DNA of 63,398 bases from Ruminococcus sp. (GCA_021202895.1 JAJQCE010000027.1:1-63398); one strand, 5' to 3'. Shown: positions 27,792 through 37,009, numbered from the stretch's first letter. Notes: generated by a model not told the origin, from the letters alone. A program made the numbers and translations.

Positions 27792-28385
27792 CTAAAATCT
27801 TGCCAGTCCGATAAGAGCCTTCTTTATCAGCTCCTCAACCGTAAGCGAAGGGTCGAGCTTACCCAGCACCGAAAGTGCCTCCGCTTCGCTGTAGCCTAAC
27901 ACCTCAAGCGCAGTCACCGCCTCAGCTATAGATGACTGCTGCGGAGTATTTACCGCCGCTTCGGACGAGCGAACGGAAATCGTTTCCCCTGCAAGCTTAT
28001 CCTTAAGCTCAAGAATTATCCTCTGCGCCGTCTTTGCTCCTATCCCCTTAACCCTTGTAAGAGCCTTTGAATCGGAGGTTGCAACGCAAAGCGCAAACTG
28101 ATTTGTATTCATAGCCGAAAGTATCGCTATCGCCGCTTTTGGTCCTACTCCCGACACAGAAATCAGCAGCTTAAAGCACTTAAGCTCCTCACGCTGTGCA
28201 AAACCAAAAAGCTCAACTGCGTCCTCTCTCACGCTCATATATGTATAAAGCTGCACATTTTCCTCGCCTGAAATCTGCTGCAAGGTGTTAAAGGTGGTTT
28301 TGCAGGCATAGCCCACTCCGCCGCACTCGACCACCGCAAGCTCCGTTTCGGTATGCACCAACCTTCCGCTGACAGAATATATCAT
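27792..28385 (-). CDS. ruvA: Holliday junction binding protein RuvA
   Basis: Binds four-way junctions as a tetramer and loads RuvB. 197 residues with an N-terminal OB domain (MIYSVSGRLVHTETELAVVECGGVGY), two helix-hairpin-helix motifs (LISVSGVGPKAAIAIL and LTRVKGIGAKTAQRIILELKDK), and the C-terminal RuvB-contact domain (ALEVLGYSEAEA). The gene order ruvC-ruvA-ruvB is canonical. Confidence 0.97.
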   Translation of the reverse strand: MIYSVSGRLVHTETELAVVECGGVGYACKTTFNTLQQISGEENVQLYTYMSVREDAVELFGFAQREELKCFKLLISVSGVGPKAAIAILSAMNTNQFALCVATSDSKALTRVKGIGAKTAQRIILELKDKLAGETISVRSSEAAVNTPQQSSIAEAVTALEVLGYSEAEALSVLGKLDPSLTVEELIKKALIGLARF

Positions 28386-28404
28386 TTTTATTTCCTCGCT
28401 TATC

Positions 28405-28911
28405 CTAGCTTTGTTCCTTATACTTATCCATTATGCTTCGTGTGTTCACCGAGTAAGCGTGCGTTATCGCAAGTGCAACTGCATCCGCCGCATCGTCGGG
28501 CTTTGGAATTTCAGCAAGGTGAAGCAAATTTTTCGTCATCTCCTGCACCTGCTTTTTCTCCGCCCGTCCATACCCTGCGATTGAGCTTTTAACCTGAAGC
28601 GGAGTATACTCAAAAATCGGAAGCCCTGCCCTTATAAGCGGCAAAAGCGTAACTCCTCTCGCCTGCGCCACGTCAATAACCGTTTTCTGATTGGTGTTAA
28701 AGTAAAGCTTCTCTATCGCCGCCTCATCAGGCTTATATGTCTGCACAAGACAGCACATATCGTCATAAATAGCATTCAGCCGTCTCTCAAACGGCATATC
28801 CGCAGAGGTGGTAACAGCTCCGAACGCTGTCAGCCTCATTTTTGAATGTTCATAATCAATAACTCCATACCCGATTATTGCATAACCCGGATCAATGCCT
28901 AAAATCCGCAC
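28405..28911 (-). CDS. ruvC: Holliday junction resolvase RuvC
   Basis: An endonuclease that cuts Holliday junctions. 168 residues with catalytic acidic residues in GIDPGYAIIGYG, EKLYFNTNQKT and DAADAVALAITHAY. It starts at GTG 28911, with GGGAGG 7 bases upstream. First gene of the ruv operon behind a good promoter. Confidence 0.96.
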   Translation of the reverse strand: MRILGIDPGYAIIGYGVIDYEHSKMRLTAFGAVTTSADMPFERRLNAIYDDMCCLVQTYKPDEAAIEKLYFNTNQKTVIDVAQARGVTLLPLIRAGLPIFEYTPLQVKSSIAGYGRAEKKQVQEMTKNLLHLAEIPKPDDAADAVALAITHAYSVNTRSIMDKYKEQS

Positions 28912-28952
28912 TCCAAGTCCTCCCAGTTTGCTCTAAAAAACTTTTACATATT

Positions 28953-28981
28953 ATTATACCACACTTGCTCTCACTTTTCAA
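28953..28981 (-). promoter_or_regulatory. Sigma-A promoter of the ruv operon
   Basis: On the minus strand, TTGAAA (28976-28981), 17 bp and TATAAT (28953-28958). No SOS box of the Bacillus type was seen next to it. Confidence 0.75.
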
Positions 28982-29044
28982 GCGGCAAATTATAAATAGT
29001 GTGAAAATTTTGTCGAATCAGCTTTCTTTCGAGCTTCAAGCGCA

Positions 29045-29075
29045 AAACAAAGCCCCTGCTTGTCGGGCAGGGGCT
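29045..29075 (-). terminator. Intrinsic terminator after the BspA/FnIII gene
   Basis: The stem AGCCCCTGC / GCAGGGGCT is followed on the minus strand by TTGTTTTG, just past the stop codon at 29089. Confidence 0.8.
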
Positions 29076-29088
29076 GTGGATTATATAT

Positions 29089-30328
29089 TTAACTCTTAGT
29101 TGTGACTTTTTTGGTAGCGGAATATGCTCCGAACAATGTTTTACCGTTGACTTTTCTGTAGGCTCTGATTCTGTATTTGTAAACAGTGCCGCTCTTAAGT
29201 CCTGAATTTCTGTAAGTAAGCGTTGAGCCGCTTGAAATCGTCTTAATCGTTACCCATTTCTTGGTGCTTGAGTTGTATCTTTGAATCTTGTACCCAGTTG
29301 CGCCTGTGACTTTCTTCCAGTTCAAGCGAACTGCTGTCTTTGACTTTGACGCAGATTTAATTGTTACTTTGGCAGGCTTGGTTGAGGTTGTGATTGTCGA
29401 GCTTGCCGTGCCCCAGTAATTTGTGCCGCTTATTTTCACATAGGCTTTTACTTTATATTTATATGTAGTTCCTGCTTTCAAGCCTGTATCTTTGTAAGAG
29501 GTAGTTGAATTGTTCTTTATTGTAGTAATTTTAACCCACTTTTTCGTGCTGGAATTGTAGCGATAAATACGGTAGCCTGTTGCAGAGCTTGATTTTTTCC
29601 AAGTTATTTTTATTTTTGATGTTGACGAAACATAGTTGGTTTTTGCCGTAACTAAAGGCAAAAGCTTATAAGTTATACCATTTTTCTTCGCATAGGTTTC
29701 TGCTTCCGTACCAGCATAGCATTTCATTGTGAAAACTTTCATTAAAGTAGGTGTTTCATCACTGCCCCCTTTGTAACCAAAAGTATATCCATTTCTAAAA
29801 AAAGCATCTGCATTTATAGTAACACTTCTAAGTGAAGTGCAATCATAGAAAGCCCTAGAACCAAAAAATATTACTGATTCAAGATTTATAGACGTTAAGG
29901 AAGTACAGTGCGCAAAAGCACAACCCTCTATGCTGGTAACAGAATCAGGCAGAATGACTTTTTTTATTTTGGTGTTTTTATAAAATCCACTGCCCTGTTC
30001 ATGATCAGAATCAGAAAGCTCTGAACCTATTCTAGCAACTGGATAACCATTGATTTCACTTGGTATAGTAACAGTGGTATCAGAACCAGTATACCCAGTT
30101 ATTATAATACAAGGATCAGATCCATCTGAAAGGCTATACTCAAATCCTTTATATGTGCCTTCTAAATAGGTATTTTCCTCTTCCGTAATCGCACTAGCCT
30201 CAATTGAACTACTACCTAGTACCCCCCCCCAGACTATCAGAAGCAGAGAGAACCATTGCCGTCGCCGCCATTGTCACAGCGAGCAAGCCTGAAAAAACAC
30301 GCTTTTTAAGTGAAAAAGTTTTTTCCAT
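29089..30328 (-). pseudogene. BspA-type LRR / FnIII surface protein, frame broken at a nine-G tract
   Basis: ATG 30328 has AGGAGG 8 bases upstream and encodes a signal peptide (MEKTFSLKKRVFSGLLAVTM...). After about 33 codons the frame meets nine G on the coding strand (30222-30230 as C) and then stops (T-R-stop). With eight G the frame continues as GVLGSSSIEASA and runs to 29089 without a stop: 412 residues. That reading has BspA-type leucine-rich repeats (VILPDSVTSIEGCAFAHCTSL), the usual AGTEAETYAKKNGI closing motif, and two FnIII domains. The length of 1240 bases, one more than a multiple of three, fits a single extra base. It may be a phase-variable gene, a recent frameshift, or a homopolymer sequencing error. 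Confidence 0.85.
30222..30230. repeat. Homopolymer of nine C (nine G on the coding strand)
   Basis: The nine-base tract lies about 33 codons into the BspA/FnIII gene. Of the nearby lengths, eight keeps the reading frame open, while nine and ten both lead to an immediate stop. Confidence 0.9.
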
Positions 30329-30380
30329 TTAAAAAACCTCCTAAAATATTATATTTACCGAAATACTTCGGCATAACATC

Positions 30381-30409
30381 ATTCTATCACATTTTGCCAC
30401 AATTGTCAA
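30381..30409 (-). promoter_or_regulatory. Sigma-A promoter of the BspA/FnIII gene
   Basis: On the minus strand, TTGACA (30404-30409), 17 bp and TAGAAT (30381-30386). Promoter and ribosome site are both intact although the coding frame is broken. Confidence 0.75.
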
Positions 30410-30489
30410 TTGGCATTATTAACAAAAAATTTTCGTTATTTTATGCACAATAAACTAATTTTTGTTGTGATTGTCAACTATTGATTTTA

Positions 30490-30525
30490 ATAAAACAACA
30501 AGCCAATGCTTTTCACATTGGCTTG
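30490..30525 (-). terminator. Intrinsic terminator of murA
   Basis: A perfect 10 bp stem, CAAGCCAATG / CATTGGCTTG (30499-30525), is followed on the minus strand by TTGTTTTATT. Confidence 0.85.
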
Positions 30526-30532
30526 TAAATTA

Positions 30533-31825
30533 CTATGCGTTCTTTTTAATCGGCTCTTTGTCAAAATCGTCAATCGTTATGCGCTTTATGTCCGCTCCTA
30601 AAGAGCTGAGCTTACCTACAATGTCCTCGTAGCCTCGCTCAATATAGTGTATATCGCCTATTTCAGTAGTACCCTCAGCCGCAAGACCTGCAATTATCAG
30701 CGCAGCTCCGGCTCTTAAATCAGGCGCCATCACGCTTGCTCCCTTGAGCCTGTCAACACCTTGAATAATAACAGCTTTGCCGTTTACTACAATATCCGCA
30801 CCCATTCGCCTCAGCTCGTTTACATACCTGAAACGGTTGTCGAAAATGTCGTCCGTAACTACGCTTGCACCACTTGCCAAGGTGAGCAGAGTGGAAATCT
30901 GCGGCTGCATATCGGTAGGAAAGCCCGGATGAGGCATCGTCCTTATGTTTGTCTTTTTAAGCTCGCCGTTCGGATAAATCCTTATAGCGTCATCAAACTC
31001 CTCAACGCCTACTCCGATTTTGCGCAGGTTCGCAGTTATCGACTCAAGGTGCTTCGGAATTACATTCTTTATCAGCACATTGCCCTTTGTCGCCGCTGCG
31101 GCAACCATAAATGTTCCCGCTTCAATCTGGTCGGGAATTACCGAGTATTCAACGCCTCTGAATCTCTTTACTCCGCGGATTTTTATAGTATCCGTTCCTG
31201 CGCCCATAATGTCTGCGCCCATAGAGTTTAAGAAATTCGCAACGTCAACTACGTGCGGCTCTTTGGCGGCGTTTTCAATAACCGTGTAACCGTCAGCCTT
31301 AGCCGCCGCAAGCATTGCATTTATCGTTGCTCCAACACTGTTGATGTCAAAATATATCAGACTGCCTACAAGCGAATCTGCGTGCAGATGCACCTCTCCT
31401 GCATCAATCGAATCCTGAGCTCCTAAAGCTCTGAAGGCCTTTAAATGCTGATCTATCGGACGGTCGCCTAAATCACAGCCGCCTGGAAGCGCAACGTGCG
31501 CCTCGTGAAATCTTCCAAGAAGCGTTCCTAAAAAGTAGGAGGAGGCTCTCATCACTCTTGCCATTTCGTATGGAACTCCAGGGTTTATAATCCCTGCGGT
31601 GTCAAACCTTACCCTGTTTTTAGACAAAAGCTTGATGTCCGCTCCCATAGATTTAAGTATTTTCATGCAAAACGTTATATCACTTATCTGTGGACAATTT
31701 TCCAGTATCACTGGCTCGTCACAGAGAATTGTTGCCGCAACAATCGCAACAGCAGCGTTCTTGGCTCCGCTTATTGTAACCTCGCCGTTAAGCTGTCTGC
31801 CGCCGTTTATAACAAACTTTTCCAA
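30533..31825 (-). CDS. murA: UDP-GlcNAc 1-carboxyvinyltransferase
   Basis: First committed step of peptidoglycan synthesis; adds enolpyruvate to UDP-GlcNAc. 430 residues of the EPSP-synthase fold, with SGAKNAAVAI near residue 18, LPGGCDLGDRPIDQHL near 113-130 (the active-site loop), DQIEAGTFMVAAA near 230 and GFPTDMQPQ near 300. The catalytic-loop position usually occupied by Cys in PGGCxIG is Cys here, so fosfomycin sensitivity would be expected. Monocistronic, with its own promoter and terminator. Confidence 0.95.
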   Translation of the reverse strand: MEKFVINGGRQLNGEVTISGAKNAAVAIVAATILCDEPVILENCPQISDITFCMKILKSMGADIKLLSKNRVRFDTAGIINPGVPYEMARVMRASSYFLGTLLGRFHEAHVALPGGCDLGDRPIDQHLKAFRALGAQDSIDAGEVHLHADSLVGSLIYFDINSVGATINAMLAAAKADGYTVIENAAKEPHVVDVANFLNSMGADIMGAGTDTIKIRGVKRFRGVEYSVIPDQIEAGTFMVAAAATKGNVLIKNVIPKHLESITANLRKIGVGVEEFDDAIRIYPNGELKKTNIRTMPHPGFPTDMQPQISTLLTLASGASVVTDDIFDNRFRYVNELRRMGADIVVNGKAVIIQGVDRLKGASVMAPDLRAGAALIIAGLAAEGTTEIGDIHYIERGYEDIVGKLSSLGADIKRITIDDFDKEPIKKNA

Positions 31826-31915
31826 GTCGTCACATCCCTTTTTTTATTTTCCGCATACGTTGTCCGCACGCTCTGTGAAGCGTCAATGCGTAAAGCAAAA
31901 TCACTGCGCTACTAT

Positions 31916-31945
31916 ATTATACCAATTTATGGCTGTAAAATTCAA
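31916..31945 (-). promoter_or_regulatory. Sigma-A promoter of murA
   Basis: On the minus strand, TTGAAT (31940-31945), 18 bp and TATAAT (31916-31921). The remaining gene-free stretch to 32277 is A+T-rich, and I see only scattered short repeats in it. Confidence 0.65.
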
Positions 31946-32277
31946 AATTTTCACTCGGCGTATCTTTAAACAACACACCTTTATTATTTTATCACACCTT
32001 ACAGAAAAAATCAAGTCTATTTTCGCATTTTTTCAAATTGGTTTTGTTTTTTATCCCTATTGTCACTTTTTCGTAATCTTTATCGGGAATTTAATTGGAC
32101 AGATGAAACCTCTGTGTTACCAATGTAACTTATTTGTAATCTTATTTGTCCAAAAAATCGGTCTAGTCTGCTACTTTCAACGTTTTTGTGCAATTTTCAC
32201 ATATTTTCTGCACCAAATTCCCAAGAACATGCTTTCGCCTCACTATATTCCAAAATTATGCAGCTTCCACGTCATAC

Positions 32278-32306
32278 TTGACCCGATAAAAAATTTTTTA
32301 TATAAT
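32278..32306 (+). promoter_or_regulatory. Sigma-A-like promoter of the sigma/anti-sigma pair
   Basis: TTGACC (32278-32283), a 17 bp spacer and TATAAT (32301-32306). This is a housekeeping-type promoter; an additional autoregulatory ECF promoter was not recognised. Confidence 0.7.
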
Positions 32307-32365
32307 ATAAAGAAAAAAGCGTGACAAAAGCTAAAAAAATCTGTCTTAGAGAGTGAAAGGGGTTG

Positions 32366-32935
32366 GTGCAGATAAATAATATGGACGACGAGGAAATCAT
32401 CAGACTGTATTTTGAGCGGGACGAGACGGCGATAAGTCATACGGCTCAAAAATACGGTGCGGGGCTAAAACGCTGTGCGCAGAACATACTTCACGACGAG
32501 CAGCTTGCCGACGAGTGTTTAAACGATGTATATTTCAAGGTCTGGAACGCCGTACCCCCTGAAATACCGCAGAATCTCAGCGCATATCTGTTTAAAATCT
32601 GCCGCCGCAATGCGCTGGGGATAATTGAGCGTCAGTCAGCGCAGAAGCGAGGCTCTTCGTTTGTTGCACTTACCGATGAAATGCTTGAATGTATCCCTGA
32701 CGATTCTGCGCAAAGCGACCCTGAAACCGAGCGTCTGACAGAAGCTCTGAACAGCTTTTTAAAAACGCTCGACCGCGAAAAGAGAATCGCTTTTGTAAAG
32801 AGATACTGGTACGCTCAGAGCATACCCTCGATTGCAAAGGAGCTTAATTGCAGTGAGGGGAGGATCCGTACCATGCTTTACAGAACGAGAATTAAGCTCA
32901 AAAAATTTTTAGAAAGGACGAATTTTTATGAATAA
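32366..32935 (+). CDS. ECF-type RNA polymerase sigma factor
   Basis: A 189-residue sigma-70 family alternative factor. Region 2 spans about residues 15-90 (ALKRCAQNILHDEQLADECLNDVYFKVWN) and region 4 about 120-185 (IAFVKRYWYAQSIPSIAKELNCSEGRIRTMLYR), with no region 3, as in ECF sigmas. The start is uncertain: AAAGGGG at 32357 is close to GTG 32366, while ATG 32381 also gives a family-like start (MDDEEIIRLYF). It overlaps the next gene by 8 bases, the typical coupling of a sigma factor with its anti-sigma partner. Confidence 0.85.
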   Translation: MQINNMDDEEIIRLYFERDETAISHTAQKYGAGLKRCAQNILHDEQLADECLNDVYFKVWNAVPPEIPQNLSAYLFKICRRNALGIIERQSAQKRGSSFVALTDEMLECIPDDSAQSDPETERLTEALNSFLKTLDREKRIAFVKRYWYAQSIPSIAKELNCSEGRIRTMLYRTRIKLKKFLERTNFYE

Positions 32936-33851
32936 AAAGGATTTATTTTTAGCGATGAACGACATTGACGATCGTTTTATAACAGAGGCTGAGGGAGGGA
33001 TGACAAAGCGTAAAAGGTATGCCGCAAAGAATGTGACTAAGGCTGTCGTATCAATTGCGGCGGCGGCAGTGCTCACCGTTTCAGCAGGCGCTGCGGCGTA
33101 CACTCTGCTTGAAAACCGTCAGAGCGTCGAGCATTATTTAGGCGAAAGTGCGGCGGATTTAGTTGAATCAAGCGAACTGGTACAAAATTTGGTAAGCTCC
33201 AACGAGCATATTAAATTCACACTGGATACGATTCTAAACGATGGAAAATTTGCTGAATTTATTATAACCTATGATTGTCTTGACGATGAGGGCAAAAAGC
33301 TTATGGAGGAAATCGGAATGCCTGATTTAGAGCTTTATTATGCCGACACGGACGAGATTATAGCGGGCGCAATAAGCAGTCAGGGTTATTCCGCTGATTC
33401 AGCCTCAGACAACGAAGCGTTTGTCGCTGTCTGCAATATAAGCTTGGTGGACGTTTCCAGACCACTGACGCTAAAGCTTTACAGCGATGAATTATGCTTA
33501 GGCGAATATGTTGACGGCAACTCAGCTGAAGCTAAAGAAAATGAGCTTGAGGGAATAGAGTTTAGCTTTAATCTTGAAAAGAATATTGAGAGCGTAGCCT
33601 TTGAAAGCGCAGACGGCAATCAAATAAGCCTTTCGCCAATTTCCCTTTCAGGAGATGTCAAAATATACGACACAAGTTCCGTTAGCTTTGTAAATAACGA
33701 TGGTGAAACGATAAATGCTCTGGCTGAGGACGGCTTGGTAAGAGAGCGCGGCAGCGAAGCTGACTTTTCATATGTGGTCTTTAATAGAGCAATAGATCCA
33801 ACCGAATACACAAGCATCACGATAAACGGTGTGGAATATTTAAGAAAGTAG
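32928..33851 (+). CDS. Membrane anti-sigma-like protein, DUF4179-type
   Basis: A 307-residue single-pass protein. It has a short cytoplasmic N-terminus (residues 1-40, with MNDIDDRFITEA, basic KRKRYAAKN), one membrane helix (AVVSIAAAAVLTVSAGAAAYTLL) and a large extracytoplasmic domain of about 240 residues rich in acidic residues. Position and architecture match DUF4179-type partners of ECF sigma factors in Clostridia, where the cytoplasmic part holds the sigma and the outer domain senses a signal. No zinc-binding anti-sigma motif (HxxxCxxC) is present. The signal is unknown. Confidence 0.75.
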   Translation: MNKKDLFLAMNDIDDRFITEAEGGMTKRKRYAAKNVTKAVVSIAAAAVLTVSAGAAAYTLLENRQSVEHYLGESAADLVESSELVQNLVSSNEHIKFTLDTILNDGKFAEFIITYDCLDDEGKKLMEEIGMPDLELYYADTDEIIAGAISSQGYSADSASDNEAFVAVCNISLVDVSRPLTLKLYSDELCLGEYVDGNSAEAKENELEGIEFSFNLEKNIESVAFESADGNQISLSPISLSGDVKIYDTSSVSFVNNDGETINALAEDGLVRERGSEADFSYVVFNRAIDPTEYTSITINGVEYLRK

Positions 33852-33867
33852 CTTTAATACAAAAATT

Positions 33868-33904
33868 TCAGCGGCTGGGGATAATCCTAACCGCTGATTT
33901 TATT
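33868..33904. terminator. Bidirectional intrinsic terminator
   Basis: TCAGCGG / CCGCTGA with an inner GGAT-AATCC stem lies between the convergent anti-sigma and rlmH genes. T-rich tracts flank it on both strands. Confidence 0.75.
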
Positions 33905-34385
33905 TGTGATATTTAGCGTTTGCGCTGATTGAAAAGGCTCGGTAAAGCTGCTCTAAAAGCATGATTCTCGCAAGCTGATGTGGAAACGTCATGGGCGACA
34001 TTGAAAGCGAAAAATCGCACCGCCTTTTAAATTCCTCGTCCAGTCCGTAGGATGAGCCGATAAAGAAATTCAGCGTGGAAAAACCGTTGACGCCTGTCTG
34101 CTCAATTTTTTGTGAAAGCTGCTCGGAGCTAAGACACCTTCCCTCTATGCAGAGCGCGATGCTGTACGCTCCCTTAATCTGCAAATATTTTTCAAAGCTC
34201 TGCGCTTCCTTTGCAAGTGCGGCAGCTTTGCTTTTTTGCGAGGGATTTTCCTTTAGTCTGCACTCGTTAATTTCGACAACGCAAGGTGTGCAGTACCCTC
34301 CCAGCCGCTTTGAATACTCCGTCTGCGCCTGCTTAAGCCAGCTTTCCTTGAGAGAGCCTACGGCTATTACATTTACCCTTATCAA
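33900..34385 (-). CDS. rlmH: 23S rRNA (pseudouridine1915-N3)-methyltransferase RlmH
   Basis: A SPOUT-fold enzyme methylating pseudouridine in helix 69 of 23S rRNA. Starting at TTG 34385 it is 161 residues, the family norm, and begins IRVNVIAVGSLKE after the initiator. It has the C-terminal trefoil-knot motifs FFIGSSYGLDEE, SLSMSPMTFPHQLARIMLLEQLYRA and a final YHK. The TTG overlaps the stop of the upstream hydrolase (TTGA), indicating coupling. A GTG 24 bases upstream is also in frame but lies deep in the upstream gene. Confidence 0.95.
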   Translation of the reverse strand: MIRVNVIAVGSLKESWLKQAQTEYSKRLGGYCTPCVVEINECRLKENPSQKSKAAALAKEAQSFEKYLQIKGAYSIALCIEGRCLSSEQLSQKIEQTGVNGFSTLNFFIGSSYGLDEEFKRRCDFSLSMSPMTFPHQLARIMLLEQLYRAFSISANAKYHK

Positions 34386-35164
34386 AAAATCACCGCCCTG
34401 CCGCCGCACGGAGGAGCTATGTACAGCATATAGTCGCGCTTAGGCAAAAGCGGCTTAAGAGCCTTCTCAGCGCACTCTCTCGCCTTGTCGGGAGTGTTAT
34501 TTTCCTGACTTAAATGCCCTAGCACAAAGCTTGACGTTCCAGTCTTTGCAAGCCTGACAAGCTCATGTGCACACTGCGAATTTGAAAGATGCCCGTGGTC
34601 TGACGCTATTCTTTGCTTTAGCTCATATGGATAACCGCCGTTTTTCAGCATAGCCTCGTCATAGTTTGCTTCAAGCAAAACTAAATCCGCACCTTTAATG
34701 CTCTCCCAAATACTTTCCGTCACCTCTCCCAAATCGGTACACAGCACTGCAATTTTTCCATCAGGATAAAGAACCCTGTAGCCGCAGCTCTCAGGAGAAT
34801 CGTGCGGTGTTTTAAACATTGTAACGCTAAAGCCCGCAGCTAAAATTTCCCTGCCGTCTACCTCGTTGCACACCGTCTGCTCAGGCAGCTTTGAGCATTC
34901 TCTTAAAATCTCTATATTTTCTCTCTGAGCGTAAAGCTCAACTCTGTGCTTTTTCAAGAACACATTAAGCCCCTGAACATGGTCGGAGTGAGTGTGCGTG
35001 ACAAACACCGCCTTAATCGCCTCGCAGGGAATTTCATTCTCCTCAAGCGCCTGACAAATCCTCTTGCAGGACACTCCGCAGTCAATAATTATACCCCCAC
35101 TCTTGTCGCCAAAGTACGTACAGTTACCCTTACTGGAAGAGAACAGCGGATAGATTCTAGCCAT
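34382..35164 (-). CDS. MBL-fold metallohydrolase, WalJ/YycJ family
   Basis: A 260-residue cytoplasmic metallo-beta-lactamase-fold enzyme. The zinc motif HTHSDHVQGL lies near residue 57, with additional ligands in FKTPHDSPESCGY and CTDLGEV. It begins with the WalJ-like MARIYPLFSSSKGNCTYF. WalJ/YycJ members are nucleases or phosphodiesterases connected to genome maintenance and wall control. It overlaps rlmH, reproducing the widespread yycJ-rlmH linkage, but no walRK genes are here. Confidence 0.85.
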   Translation of the reverse strand: MARIYPLFSSSKGNCTYFGDKSGGIIIDCGVSCKRICQALEENEIPCEAIKAVFVTHTHSDHVQGLNVFLKKHRVELYAQRENIEILRECSKLPEQTVCNEVDGREILAAGFSVTMFKTPHDSPESCGYRVLYPDGKIAVLCTDLGEVTESIWESIKGADLVLLEANYDEAMLKNGGYPYELKQRIASDHGHLSNSQCAHELVRLAKTGTSSFVLGHLSQENNTPDKARECAEKALKPLLPKRDYMLYIAPPCGGRAVIF

Positions 35165-35168
35165 AGTC

Positions 35169-36968
35169 CTACTCCATCAGCTCTCTCATTTGAGAGATAA
35201 GCTCGCCGAAAAGCTTAAGCGCATCGTTAATTGGCTTTGCGCTCGCCATATCCACTCCTGCGCCTTTTAAAAGCTCAATCGGCGTCCTTGAGCAGCCGCC
35301 CTTTAAAAAGCCAATGTAGTCTTTAACTGCACTCTCTCCCTCGTTTAAAATTCTCTGCGAAAGCGCAATAGCCGCAGAATATCCCGTAGCGTACTGGTAG
35401 ACATAGTAGTCGTAATAAAAATGCGGTATCCTTGCCCATTCAAGGTCAATCTCCTCATCAATCTCCACGCCGCCGCCAAAGTACAGCTCGTTGAGCGAGT
35501 GGTAAAGCGCATTTAAGCTGTCCGCAGTAAGAGCCTCTCCGCTTTCGTACATCTGCGCAATTTTAAGCTCAAACTCCGCAAACATTGTCTGACGGTAAAG
35601 AGTGGTTCTGAACTGCTCGAGAAAATAATTTATCAGATAAGCCTTCTCTTTCTTGTCGTCAGTGTTCTTAAGAAGATACTGCATCAGAAGCGATTCGTTG
35701 CAGGTTGAGGCTACCTCCGCTACAAAAATTGTGTAGTCGCTGTAAACCGTCGGCTGTGAGGAGTTGGAATAATAGGAATGAATAGCATGCCCCATCTCAT
35801 GCGCAATAGTAAACATACAATTGAGCGTGTCCTTGTGGTTGAGCAGTACGTAAGGGTGAACCTTTGCGCCTGCCGAATACGCTCCGCTCGTCTTTCCCTC
35901 GTTTTCATACACGTCAATCCAACGGTTCTCAAAGCCCTCCTTAAGCACGCTTAGGTACTCCTCTCCCATCACGGACAGAGCCTTGTAAACCGTTTCCTTC
36001 GCCGTTTCAAAGTCTATTTTCATATCCACGTCTGAAACTATCGGTGCGTAGAGGTCGTACATATGAAGCTCGTCAAGCCCCATAAGCTCTCGTCTTAGCT
36101 CTGCATAGTCATACATATACTGCATATTCGAGTGAACAGCCTCAATCAGGTTTGTGTACACCTCTGTAGGAATCTCATTTGAATCAAGAGACGCTTCAAG
36201 CGGCGAGGAATAGCTTCTTGCCTTTGCGTAAAAGGAAAGCGTCTTTACCTGCCCTGAAAGTGCGGCGGCGCAGGTGTTCTTAAAGCCGTCATAGGTATGG
36301 TAAAGCTGCTCAAACGCACTCTTTCTCAAGGCTCTGTCAACACTTTGCATAAGCGGAATGTAGCTGCCGTGCGTAAGCTGATGAGCTTTTCCCTCGCTGT
36401 CGATTGCATCGGGAAATTTCAAATCCGCATCGCTGAACATAGAAAAGACCTGTTCAGGCACGCCCGACATATCTCCTGTGAGCGCAATAAGCCGCTCCTC
36501 TGCGTCTGAAAGCACATGGCTCTTTTTGCGGCGAATACTGTCAAGCGCACGGCGGTAAAGCTCCAGCTCAGGACGCTCCCTGTAAAAGCTATCCAGCGTT
36601 TCCTGCGGAATTGAAATAATTTCAGGCGTTTCAAAGCTCCCCGCTGAATTTATCGCCACATAGCCGTTCATAAGCCGTGAAACCATCGCCTGATACTTAG
36701 AAACAGCAGTGTCCTCATCGCTCCTGCGCTGAGCATAGTTGCCTAGACTGTCGCAAAGCAAGCTTATCTCATCGCTAAGCTGCAAAAATTCAAGCAGTCT
36801 GTCAGCACTCTTTGAAATCTCGCCCTTAAACTGAGCGATTCGCTGCGGAAGAGCTGAAAATTTCTCAAAATCTCTCTCCCATTCCTCATCACTCGGATAA
36901 ATATCCTCTAATCTCCATGTGTATTGCTCGTCAATCTCACTTCTCTTAGGTATTCTTTCGTCCTGCAT
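35169..36968 (-). CDS. pepF: Oligoendopeptidase F (M3 metallopeptidase)
   Basis: A cytoplasmic zinc peptidase that cleaves 7-17 residue peptides. 599 residues, with an N-terminal PepF-specific helical domain (about 115-180) and the M3 zinc site AHEMGHAIHSYY near residue 385, with the third ligand Glu about 25 residues later (FVAEVASTCNE). The family-typical HFYYDYYVYQYATGYSAA follows near 520. First gene of a pepF-walJ-rlmH operon. Confidence 0.95.
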   Translation of the reverse strand: MQDERIPKRSEIDEQYTWRLEDIYPSDEEWERDFEKFSALPQRIAQFKGEISKSADRLLEFLQLSDEISLLCDSLGNYAQRRSDEDTAVSKYQAMVSRLMNGYVAINSAGSFETPEIISIPQETLDSFYRERPELELYRRALDSIRRKKSHVLSDAEERLIALTGDMSGVPEQVFSMFSDADLKFPDAIDSEGKAHQLTHGSYIPLMQSVDRALRKSAFEQLYHTYDGFKNTCAAALSGQVKTLSFYAKARSYSSPLEASLDSNEIPTEVYTNLIEAVHSNMQYMYDYAELRRELMGLDELHMYDLYAPIVSDVDMKIDFETAKETVYKALSVMGEEYLSVLKEGFENRWIDVYENEGKTSGAYSAGAKVHPYVLLNHKDTLNCMFTIAHEMGHAIHSYYSNSSQPTVYSDYTIFVAEVASTCNESLLMQYLLKNTDDKKEKAYLINYFLEQFRTTLYRQTMFAEFELKIAQMYESGEALTADSLNALYHSLNELYFGGGVEIDEEIDLEWARIPHFYYDYYVYQYATGYSAAIALSQRILNEGESAVKDYIGFLKGGCSRTPIELLKGAGVDMASAKPINDALKLFGELISQMRELME

Positions 36969-37009
36969 AGCTTGTATCTCCTTTGAATGTTGTTTTTCTC
37001 AATAAATCT

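Noticed and set aside
31599-32324. Long plus-strand open frame of 241 codons over the murA 5' region
   Set aside because: It is antisense to murA for its first third and lacks a ribosome site or recognisable domains. The murA protein is unmistakable.
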